Source of the DNA: Candidatus Lernaella stagnicola
GTDB taxonomy: Bacteria > Lernaellota > Lernaellaia > Lernaellales > Lernaellaceae
Assembly: GCA_030765525.1 (NCBI GenBank)
Contig: JAVCCK010000047.1
Coordinates: forward strand, 1-9,504
Length of the DNA stretch: 9,504 bases
Direction: 5' to 3'
Positions 1 to 5,742 of the stretch are shown here, one piece after another (position 1 is the first letter of the stretch; every line of letters starts with the position of its first letter). A program made the position numbers and the translations under genes. Under the pieces are notes generated by a model that did no database searches, was not told where the DNA came from, and was given only the letters and a program-made list of their open reading frames with translations.

Positions 1-53
1 AGGTGTTGCACTTTTCAACCGCCATGGGCTTCACTTTTCGACCGGCGCTTACA
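1..53. repeat. IS21-like terminal repeat, copy 1
   Basis: Two tandem half-units are visible, CACTTTTCAACCGCC at 9-23 and CACTTTTCGACCGGCG at 32-47, ending in TTACA at 49-53. Bases 9-53 match 389-433 at 40 of 45 positions. IS21-family elements are known to carry several repeated transposase-binding sites near each end and to have tips of the form TG...CA. Read on the minus strand this copy ends in TGTAAGCGCCGG, which fits such a tip. No istA or istB gene is visible, so any element body would lie to the left of the window. The family assignment rests on remembered resemblance of the motif, not on a database match. Confidence 0.45.
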
Positions 54-388
54 ACAACCCGCTAACCGTGCGACATGACGGCACTTTCCCAGTCTTCTTC
101 ACCAGTTGCACGAGGAACCAGAACGCCGGATAGTTCCGGTAATTCCCTTTCATTTCCCGCTACGGCGCATCATTTTGGGCACGGTTTGGGCACGCTACTT
201 GGTCACGAATCGCTTGACCCGTATTTCTCTCCGTTGCGATGCGTTCTCCCCGAAAAACTCACATACACAATAGACCTAAAACGGGGAGCGGACCACTGTT
301 GCCGCAGGCTCCGGGCGTCTGCCCCTCCCCGCCCACAGCAGCTTGGCGGACTCTCACAATGAGTGGTACCGGCGGGTCACGACCGCTT
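54..388. other. Gene-poor stretch between the two IS21-like ends
   Basis: These 335 bases contain no convincing gene. The only sizeable plus-strand open frame (75-362, 95 codons) has no Shine-Dalgarno sequence and a low-complexity, unrecognisable product. A weak inverted repeat (CTCCCCG at 246-252 and CGGGGAG at 282-288, 29-nt loop) is present but lacks a following T-tract. The stretch is probably mobile-element debris or sequence trapped between two element ends; this is inference. Confidence 0.4.
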
Positions 389-433
389 CACTTTTGAACC
401 GCCAGGTGCTGCACTTTTCGACCGGCGATTACA
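381..433. repeat. IS21-like terminal repeat, copy 2
   Basis: This is the second copy of the paired motif: CACTTTTGAACCGCC at 389-403 and CACTTTTCGACCGGCG at 412-427, ending in TTACA at 429-433. It lies exactly 380 bp after copy 1 in the same orientation. On the minus strand it reads TGTAATCGCCGG, a plausible IS21-type tip, so base 433 may be the true element boundary with the cas locus flank. Position 434 onward shares no similarity with the sequence after copy 1. Confidence 0.45.
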
Positions 434-631
434 TCCGTCAATGAAATCAACAAGTTGTGGCCACGCCGAAAGCTCCCTGTTCTGTCGGGATGAAGACTCG
501 AAACCGACGTTGAAATCACCCACGATCTAGTTTTGGCGAGCCACAGTCTATATTCGACGCTTTCCACGCTTAGCTACATTTCCGCTAAAATCGCTCCCTC
601 GCGTTCAAAGCCCTCGTCTTTCTGATATGGT
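434..631. other. Intergenic sequence upstream of the cas3 promoter
   Basis: About 200 bases with no supported gene, RNA or repeat array. The 9-mer GAAGACTCG occurs at 492-500 and again at 751-759, each shortly after TTCTGT, but the copies are too short to interpret. This stretch separates the insertion-sequence remnant from the cas3 promoter region. Confidence 0.5.
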
Positions 632-660
632 TTGATAATCGTTTATCCGCAGGCTAGAAT
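632..660 (+). promoter_or_regulatory. Candidate sigma70-type promoter for cas3
   Basis: TTGATA at 632-637 and TAGAAT at 655-660 are separated by 17 bp, each matching the -35 or -10 consensus at five of six positions. This predicts a start near 667 and a 5' untranslated region of about 170 nt before cas3. It is the best promoter-like pair seen upstream of cas3. A short inverted repeat (AGAAT 656-660, ATTCT 666-670) overlaps the -10 box and start site and could be an operator. No transcription data are available. Confidence 0.5.
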
Positions 661-838
661 GACCTATTCTGTCACTCGTGTGTGCGATTCTTAGGTTGGG
701 CGCGAATTGAATCCCTGCTGGACGCGCGGCCTTTAGTGACTTCTGTTTCGGAAGACTCGCTGCGCGAGCAGGACCATTGTACACGGGGTTTTTCGCTGCT
801 GATTGCTTACCGTTCATGACGCGGATTGGGGGGATGTG

Positions 839-3469
839 ATGGTCGATTCCGTGAATTTAATATGGGGTAAGACAACTAACGTCGGCACACGGCCATTGAT
901 CCATCACCTTCTCGACGTTGCGGCCGTTGCGTCGCAATTGGTCCATCGTGTCATGTCGCCGGACGCTATAAATCACTTTACGCAAATGGTTGAAACCGAC
1001 GCGGAAAGCCTGAAAGCCTGGATCTCGTTTCTCGCCGGATGCCACGACATCGGCAAGGCGACTCCTGCGTTTCAAAGAAAAGATCGAGGCCAACGCCGCA
1101 TTCTGGAAGAGAATGGCTTCGTTTTTCCTTCCGTCACAATCCACGACGGTTTCCACGGTGAACACTCCGCGTGGATCATCGGCGAAAGCTTGTCGAACGA
1201 CGCTTGGGGGTTCCCGCACCTGGCACGGAAATTCGCGCGCGGCTGCGGACTTGCCGTTGGGGGCCATCATGGTGAGTTTCCGCAAGAGAATAAGCGTGGT
1301 TTGGGAGACGGCGCGTGGGAGCGCGTCCGGCTCGACATTCTACGGACGATGGCGAAACAACTGGGTTTGGAGAAGTTTGCGGCACCGCGAAATATAGAGC
1401 GGCCCACCCCTTTCCTTGTTTTCTTGGCCGGCCTGACATCAGTTGCCGATTGGCTGGGTTCCAACGAGTCGTTTTTTCCGCCCGGCAACGAGCCCCTCGC
1501 CATACCCGATTACTGGCACGCGTCTCTGGAACGCGCAGAGAAAGTATTGCGAGAGATCGGACTTCTGGTTGACCACGTCGGCGAGGATAAGACATTTGAG
1601 GATTTATTCGACATTGAAAGCCGGCGGCCCTTGCAGAAAGTCGCGGTGAAGTTCGCGGATTCGTTTCCTCCGGGCTCTTTCATGATTCTCGAAGCGCCCA
1701 CCGGCGAAGGCAAAACCGAGGCGGCGTTGTATCTTCACGACCGTTTGGCGCGACAGCGAAACAACGATGGTCTTTACTTTGCCCTCCCGACCCAGGCCAC
1801 GAGCAATCAGATGTTCACCCGTGTCGATGATTACCTCGAAAGAAAGGGTGCGGGTGGCCGGGCGCTCTTGTCGCACGGAGGCGCCAAAGCGTATCTCGCG
1901 GCGCTCGATCGCCGGAAAGACAATGTCAATAAAGATGAAACGGAATTAACCGCCCACGAATGGTTCACCCAAAAAAAGCGCCGTCTATTAGCCCCCTTAG
2001 GAGTCGGGACGATCGATCAGTCGCTGCTGGCGGTTTTGCAGACGCGGCACTTTTTCGTACGTCTTTTCGGGCTGGCGGGCAAGACTGTCATCGTCGACGA
2101 GGTCCACGCGTACGACACGTATATGAGCACATTGTTGGAAAGGCTCTTGGAGTGGTTGGCCGCGCTCGGTTCCTCCGTGATACTGCTTTCGGCCACCTTG
2201 CCGCAATCACGTCGCCAGGCTCTTTTGCGGGCTTTTGCCGGGCCCGACGCGGAGATTGAGGCACAACAAACTCCGTATCCGCGTCTGACGACATTTTGTG
2301 ACGGTAAGGTTCACGTCAAAGAATTCTCAGCGTCCCAAAAGAGGACAGTAAATTTGTCCTGGATCGACGACGAGCCCGCCAACTTGATCGATCGGTTACG
2401 TCAGGGGCTCGCAGCCGGTGGCTGCGCTGCGGTGATCCTCAACACCGTCGGCAAGGCCCAGGAGGTCTATCGCACGTTACGTGACGAGCTTCGCTCATCA
2501 GGGATTGCCGTTTCGCTCCTACACGCCCGCTTTCCGCGGGGCGATCGCGACGCGTTGGAAAAGCAAGTCATCGAGAAATTCGGCAATAAGGAAAAGGAGA
2601 GTATTCGTCCGGCCGAAGTGCTTGTTTCGACGCAAATCATCGAGCAATCCCTTGATTTGGACTTCGACTTGATGATCAGCGATATGGCCCCGATTGACTT
2701 GCTTCTGCAGCGCGCCGGACGGTTGCACAGGCATAAGCACGATCGGCCGAGCGGCTTCGAAGAACCGACCTTATTCGTGTTGAAACCAGCGATCGCCGAA
2801 GACGGCGTACCACGCTTCGGCGACAGCGCCTACATATACGACGAGTACGTGCTCCTTCGGTCATGGTGTGTTCTTGCCCCGCGCGTTTCGTTGGTGACTC
2901 CCGACGAAACCGAGATGCTGATCGAGGCTGTTTACGGTGATAAACCACTCCCGTCGCCATCGGAGGCCATGGCCGTTCGTCTCGAAGGAGCTTTCAAAAG
3001 ATTCAACGACGAAAGGAAAAGATCTGAAAGCAAGGCTTTCGCGCAAATTGTCGGCGCCCCCTGCACCGACCTACTCACGGCTCAAAACTTGGATTTGGCT
3101 GATGAGAATTTCGATTTTCATCCTTCCGCTCAGGTTCGCACTCGCTTAGCTCGGCCGACAGTCGAGTTGGTCTGCGTTTATCAAACACCACAGGGGTTGT
3201 CTCTTGACCCTGATGGTAAACACATCCTCGATCTTTCCACGTTCCCCAATCGAGACACCATCGACGCGCTACTCGGCCGGACGGTCCGCGTCGGTCGTCC
3301 CGAGATCGTCAATCATTTTCGCGATGACGAATATTCTCCGAAATGGTGGAGGCAAATCCCGAGCCTCAGATATTCAAAACTATTTGTTTTCGAAGGAAAA
3401 TTTGTGAAGGTTGGCCGTTGTGAAATGTTCTTAGACCAAGATGTTGGTATAGAAATAAGAAATATTTAA
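839..3469 (+). CDS. cas3: Cas3 HD nuclease-helicase (type I-E)
   Basis: Single-strand DNA nuclease and 3'-5' helicase recruited by Cascade to degrade targeted DNA. The product is 876 aa from the ATG at 839. An in-frame TTG at 803 would add 12 residues, but the ATG is preferred because it follows a G-rich run at 827-833 and gives the usual short N-terminus. The HD domain shows H23, the HD pair 69-70, H109, the HH pair 143-144 and D204, all expected metal ligands. The helicase shows Walker A PTGEGKT (287-293), DEVH box (420-423), SAT (451-453), STQIIEQSLDLD (about 597-608) and QRAGR (624-628). A Cas3 C-terminal domain follows. No catalytic motif is missing. The gene stands alone with its own candidate promoter, and a 196-bp regulatory gap separates it from the Cascade operon. 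Confidence 0.97.
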   Translation: MVDSVNLIWGKTTNVGTRPLIHHLLDVAAVASQLVHRVMSPDAINHFTQMVETDAESLKAWISFLAGCHDIGKATPAFQRKDRGQRRILEENGFVFPSVTIHDGFHGEHSAWIIGESLSNDAWGFPHLARKFARGCGLAVGGHHGEFPQENKRGLGDGAWERVRLDILRTMAKQLGLEKFAAPRNIERPTPFLVFLAGLTSVADWLGSNESFFPPGNEPLAIPDYWHASLERAEKVLREIGLLVDHVGEDKTFEDLFDIESRRPLQKVAVKFADSFPPGSFMILEAPTGEGKTEAALYLHDRLARQRNNDGLYFALPTQATSNQMFTRVDDYLERKGAGGRALLSHGGAKAYLAALDRRKDNVNKDETELTAHEWFTQKKRRLLAPLGVGTIDQSLLAVLQTRHFFVRLFGLAGKTVIVDEVHAYDTYMSTLLERLLEWLAALGSSVILLSATLPQSRRQALLRAFAGPDAEIEAQQTPYPRLTTFCDGKVHVKEFSASQKRTVNLSWIDDEPANLIDRLRQGLAAGGCAAVILNTVGKAQEVYRTLRDELRSSGIAVSLLHARFPRGDRDALEKQVIEKFGNKEKESIRPAEVLVSTQIIEQSLDLDFDLMISDMAPIDLLLQRAGRLHRHKHDRPSGFEEPTLFVLKPAIAEDGVPRFGDSAYIYDEYVLLRSWCVLAPRVSLVTPDETEMLIEAVYGDKPLPSPSEAMAVRLEGAFKRFNDERKRSESKAFAQIVGAPCTDLLTAQNLDLADENFDFHPSAQVRTRLARPTVELVCVYQTPQGLSLDPDGKHILDLSTFPNRDTIDALLGRTVRVGRPEIVNHFRDDEYSPKWWRQIPSLRYSKLFVFEGKFVKVGRCEMFLDQDVGIEIRNI

Positions 3470-3478
3470 ATCATACTA

Positions 3479-3507
3479 TTGACTTTCCCAATGAGAGGCT
3501 GCATGCT
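3479..3507 (+). promoter_or_regulatory. Candidate promoter P1 in the cas3-cas8e gap
   Basis: TTGACT at 3479-3484 (five of six matches to the -35 box) is followed after 17 bp by CATGCT at 3502-3507 (only three of six to the -10 box), in an AT-rich pocket beginning at the 3' end of cas3. It would start transcription near 3514, just before the degenerate repeats. A weaker alternative, TTGGTA 3444-3449 and TTAAAT 3466-3471 with 16-bp spacing, would start earlier and include the mini-ORF. Type I-E loci commonly have the Cascade operon promoter in this gap, which supports some promoter here even though the -10 box is poor. Confidence 0.35.
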
Positions 3508-3550
3508 AACAACAACAGCCGGTCGCTCTTCCCCACTTTTGTGGGGGTGA
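3491..3550 (+). CDS. Putative mini-ORF, possible CreT-like RNA toxin
   Basis: A 19-codon frame starts at ATG 3491. A second in-frame ATG at 3503 gives 15 codons and is preceded by the SD-like AGAGG at 3494-3498. Translation from the second ATG is MLTTTAGRSSPLLWG. Codons 2-5 are CTA ACA ACA ACA, A-rich third-position choices in a GC-rich locus. The stop TGA (3548-3550) lies inside the first degenerate repeat. Known CreT toxins are tiny ORFs whose early rare codons sequester a tRNA, and they sit beside a crRNA-like CreA; position and codon pattern fit, but so would a chance open frame. Translation is unproven and no function is claimed. Confidence 0.3.
   Translation: MRGCMLTTTAGRSSPLLWG
3493..3505 (+). 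promoter_or_regulatory. Seed-match target of the mini-CRISPR spacer
   Basis: These 13 bases, GAGAGGCTGCATG, match the first 13 bases of the degenerate-array spacer (GAGAGTCTGCAGG, 3555-3567) except at guide positions 6 and 12. Type I-E Cascade flips out every sixth guide base, so both mismatches should be tolerated. Pairing fades after position 13, which would allow binding but not full R-loop formation or Cas3 cleavage. The adjacent 5' trinucleotide is AAT (3490-3492); shifting the boundary by one base gives ATG, an accepted I-E PAM. The site overlaps the candidate P1 promoter and the start of the mini-ORF. Confidence 0.6.
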
Positions 3551-3554
3551 TCCA
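3526..3554 (+). repeat. Degenerate CRISPR repeat A
   Basis: Matches the array repeat at 22 of 29 positions. All seven differences are at the two ends (positions 1, 26, 29) or in the 4-nt loop (TTTT for ACAC, positions 12-15). The stem CCCCAC (3531-3536) with GTGGGG (3541-3546) is unchanged, so Cas6e recognition should be kept. The last eight bases, GTGATCCA, correspond to the array handle GTGAACCG. Confidence 0.8.
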
Positions 3555-3587
3555 GAGAGTCTGCAGGTTTTCTGCGAAGCGTCCGCT

Positions 3588-3616
3588 TTATTCCCCCCAT
3601 TCGGGGGGGTGCCACC
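3588..3616 (+). repeat. Degenerate CRISPR repeat B
   Basis: Matches the array repeat at 19 of 29 positions. The stem is CCCCCC (3593-3598) pairing with GGGGGG (3603-3608) around the loop ATTC. Relative to the array, repeat positions 10 and 17 changed together from A-T to C-G, a compensatory pair that preserves the hairpin. The 3' handle region has diverged (GTGCCACC), as expected for a last repeat whose downstream end is not used for a guide. Confidence 0.7.
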
Positions 3617-3617
3617 T

Positions 3618-3644
3618 TTGATTCCACATCCTCGATTCTATAAC
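3618..3644 (+). promoter_or_regulatory. Candidate proximal promoter P2 for cas8e
   Basis: TATAAC at 3639-3644 matches the -10 consensus at five of six positions and is preceded by TTGATT at 3618-3623 with a short 15-bp spacing. Transcription would start near 3651 and leave a leader of about 15 nt containing the cas8e ribosome binding site. If real, it would separate cas8e transcription from the mini-CRISPR upstream. The short spacing keeps confidence low. Confidence 0.3.
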
Positions 3645-3651
3645 AAAGCCA

Positions 3652-3668
3652 AGAGGAGGTGTAAAATG
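3652..3668 (+). promoter_or_regulatory. Ribosome binding site fixing the cas8e start
   Basis: AGAGGAGGTG at 3652-3661 is a strong Shine-Dalgarno sequence four to seven bases before the ATG at 3666. It shows that the longer in-frame start at 3609, which lies inside degenerate repeat B, is not the real start. Confidence 0.85.
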
Positions 3669-5210
3669 CCGCTATCGTTCAATTTGATCGACGAATCGTG
3701 GATTCCCACGATCGACGGTCACGAAAACCAAGCTCTACACAGCTTGTACGAGGCCCTGGCTCGTGCACCCGATCTGCGGGAAGTCGCCGGCGAATCGGCC
3801 ATGGTGACAATCGCTCTATACAGATTGCTGCTAGCGGTCCTTTACCGGGTTTTCGAACCCCGAATGATCACCGACTGGAAAGCCGTCTGGAACCTCGGCC
3901 ACTTCGATCAGGACATGCTACGAAATTACTTTGAGCGGTGGCGCGCCCGTTTTGACCTCTTTGACACGGATCGGCCGTTTTTCCAGGTCGGCGACTTCCC
4001 TGCCGCCGCGCCGAATCCGGTTTCACGCTTGAGTCCGGATTTGTCCGGTGGAAACAATCCCACGTTGTTTGATCACACTCTCGATGGTACTCCCAACCCA
4101 ATGGGTTTCGCGGCGGTGGCGCGTTTGCTCGTCGCGAATCAAGCGACTGTGGTCGGCGGCGGAAACAGCCCCACCGGTTATACATCGGCCGCCCCTCTGG
4201 CGAAGGGAATGGCGGTCATCGTCGAAGGCGACAATCTTTTCGAAACCCTCATGTTGAACCTAGTCCCCTATGAGAGCCTGCGAGGCATCCTGCGCGAAAA
4301 AACGGAAACTGATCTCCCCGTTTGGGAAGCCGACGCGCCGATTGAACCGGGCAGAGAACGCTATCCGCTGGGCATTTCCGACTACCTGACTTGGCAGTCT
4401 CGCGCCATTCGTCTCCGGGTAGACGATCAAGCCGCGAATGACGGCGCAGTCCTTTTCATTGATTATGGCCAAGGAGTCAAGCTGCCCGATAATTTCGACA
4501 ACGACCCCATGATGGCCTACACCCAGGACAGAAAAAGGGGCACGCTGGCGCGCCGATTACGGGAAAACCGAGACTTGTGGCGCGATAGCGGCGCGTTACT
4601 GCGCGATGCTGAAACGGAAGATCGCAGAGAAACGGCTCCGGACGTAACGCACTTTGTCGCCAACTTGACCGCAGATCAGGTTCTCGAATCGACAAAGAGA
4701 AAGCGAATCGCCGTCATCGGACAGTGTTCGGACAGGGCGAAGGTTTTCTTCTGGCGCCATGAACGCCTGCCGCTGCCGCTGGCCTTGTTGAACGACGATG
4801 AATTGATGAATCAGCTCAACAACGGCTTGTTGGTGGCCGACCAAGTCGGGAAACTCCTGCGGTACGCCACAAAGGATCTCGCGCGGGCGCTGCTCCGGCC
4901 CGAAGATCCGACAAACGCCGACCCGAAGCAAGTCGCCGCGCTGGCCGACAGCTTTCAAGCCGGCACGGCCTTCTGGGCGGGTCTCGAACTGCCCTTCCGC
5001 CGCTTCATGGCCGACCTGCCCGACAGGCCGGAAGAAGAATTCAAGCAGTGGGCTTCAAGCGTCATCAGCCACGTTCGAGAAACATGGAACAGGGTTGTTA
5101 CCGACCTGGGCGGCTCGGCCCGAGCCTTCCGCGCGGCGGCGACCGTCGAGCGAAAATTCCTCGGAAATCTCAAAAAAACGGAAATAGAAGGAGGATTGCG
5201 CGATGAGTAA
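3666..5210 (+). CDS. cas8e: Cas8e (Cse1/CasA), Cascade large subunit
   Basis: Large subunit of the type I-E Cascade complex; it recognises the PAM, starts DNA unwinding and docks Cas3. The product is 514 aa from the ATG at 3666, close to the roughly 500 aa of E. coli Cse1. Family-typical features are the N-terminus FNLIDESWIPT (5-15), the segment FDLFDTDRPFFQV (96-108), and a glycine loop GGGN (164-167) at a position that fits the PAM-contacting loop. The start is set by the strong SD. It is the first gene of the operon and its last codons overlap cas11 by 8 bp, with the cas11 SD (AAGGAGG, 5188-5194) inside its 3' end, suggesting translational coupling. The upstream gap carries the degenerate mini-CRISPR. 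Confidence 0.96.
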   Translation: MPLSFNLIDESWIPTIDGHENQALHSLYEALARAPDLREVAGESAMVTIALYRLLLAVLYRVFEPRMITDWKAVWNLGHFDQDMLRNYFERWRARFDLFDTDRPFFQVGDFPAAAPNPVSRLSPDLSGGNNPTLFDHTLDGTPNPMGFAAVARLLVANQATVVGGGNSPTGYTSAAPLAKGMAVIVEGDNLFETLMLNLVPYESLRGILREKTETDLPVWEADAPIEPGRERYPLGISDYLTWQSRAIRLRVDDQAANDGAVLFIDYGQGVKLPDNFDNDPMMAYTQDRKRGTLARRLRENRDLWRDSGALLRDAETEDRRETAPDVTHFVANLTADQVLESTKRKRIAVIGQCSDRAKVFFWRHERLPLPLALLNDDELMNQLNNGLLVADQVGKLLRYATKDLARALLRPEDPTNADPKQVAALADSFQAGTAFWAGLELPFRRFMADLPDRPEEEFKQWASSVISHVRETWNRVVTDLGGSARAFRAAATVERKFLGNLKKTEIEGGLRDE

Positions 5211-5727
5211 TCCGTCAACCAAATCCCACGAAGAAAATTTCGTCAAATTCCTGCACGGGCTACACGAGGCGAAAAACCGCGGCCCCCTGGCGGCCCTGCG
5301 GCGCGGCCTGGGGAAACGACCGGGCACCGTGCCCGAAACCTATCGCTACGTGGTGCCGTTTGTCGGAGGCCTTTCAAAAAGCGACGAAGATTGTTTCTAC
5401 CTCGTCGCCTCTTTGTTCGCTTCGCACCCCACGGCCAACGCCCAGGGTAATTTCGGCGCGACGATGCGTCAGGTGTACGACAAACAAAACAACTCTGAAA
5501 GCAGCGAGCGACGCTTTGTCGCTCTGCTCAACGCCCACGTCGAGGAACTGCCGGACCGCCTACGTCAAGCGGTGGCATTGGCTAAATCGAATGACGCTTC
5601 GGTCGATTGGTCGCAACTGCTCAAGGACCTGCGCCACTGGACCCATGAATCGCGCTACGTGCAGCAAAACTGGGCCCGCTCGTTTTGGGGCCAACCCCAA
5701 AAAACCAAAACCGAAAACGCTGAATAA
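5203..5727 (+). CDS. cas11: Cas11 (Cse2/CasB), Cascade small subunit
   Basis: Small helical subunit, present as a dimer along the belly of Cascade, which stabilises the displaced strand of the R-loop. The product is 174 aa, slightly longer than the E. coli Cse2 of 160 aa. It is basic and largely helical in composition, with the expected early segment FVKFLHGLHEAKNRGPLAALRR only broadly conserved; such proteins have no catalytic residues. Assignment rests on size, on this N-terminal pattern and on its place between cas8e and cas7e. The ATG at 5203 overlaps the cas8e stop and has SD AAGGAGG at 5188-5194. The 3' end is separated from cas7e by 15 bp. Confidence 0.93.
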   Translation: MSNPSTKSHEENFVKFLHGLHEAKNRGPLAALRRGLGKRPGTVPETYRYVVPFVGGLSKSDEDCFYLVASLFASHPTANAQGNFGATMRQVYDKQNNSESSERRFVALLNAHVEELPDRLRQAVALAKSNDASVDWSQLLKDLRHWTHESRYVQQNWARSFWGQPQKTKTENAE

Positions 5728-5742
5728 GCAAGGAGCCAAACC

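Larger units (their letters stand above)
3526..3616 (+). CRISPR. Degenerate two-repeat mini-CRISPR (CreA/CreR-like guide)
   Basis: Two diverged copies of the downstream array repeat flank a 33-nt spacer (3555-3587), giving a 62-nt period against 61 nt in the real array. Orientation is the same as the array. If cut by Cas6e as normal repeats are, it would give a crRNA-like RNA with 5' handle GTGATCCA (3547-3554), the 33-nt guide, and a 3' hairpin from the second repeat. The guide's seed matches 3493-3505. Such divergent single-spacer units between cas genes are the hallmark of CreA antitoxins and of CreR cas-regulating RNAs. A simple decayed array is possible, but conserved stems and the nearby seed target argue against it. 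Confidence 0.75.

Noticed and set aside
246-288. CTCCCCG/CGGGGAG inverted repeat as a terminator or structured RNA
   Set aside because: The arms are 7 bp with a 29-nt loop and no T-tract; not distinguishable from chance.
349-355. Seven-base match of the mini-array seed (GAGAGTC, minus strand) as a second target
   Set aside because: A seven-base match is expected about once by chance in this window, and the flanking bases give no usable PAM or promoter context.
75-362. 95-codon open frame between the IS21-like ends
   Set aside because: No Shine-Dalgarno sequence, no recognisable domain and a low-complexity product; most likely non-coding.
750-760. GGAAGACTCG resembling the reverse complement of the repeat start
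   Set aside because: Only about eight bases match and no stem or handle is present; it is too short to be a repeat remnant.
605-817. 70-codon minus-strand open frame upstream of cas3
   Set aside because: No ribosome binding site, covers the cas3 promoter and leader, and the product is not recognisable.
803-838. TTG start extending Cas3 by 12 residues
   Set aside because: The ATG at 839 is a better codon with a G-rich run just upstream, and the added residues are not typical of Cas3.
3531-3609. The two GC-rich hairpins read as rho-independent terminators of cas3
   Set aside because: Neither is followed by a T-tract, and both align with the CRISPR repeat in phase and orientation.
3609-3665. 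Upstream in-frame start for cas8e
   Set aside because: It would begin inside degenerate repeat B, while the ATG at 3666 has a strong SD and gives the canonical Cse1 N-terminus.
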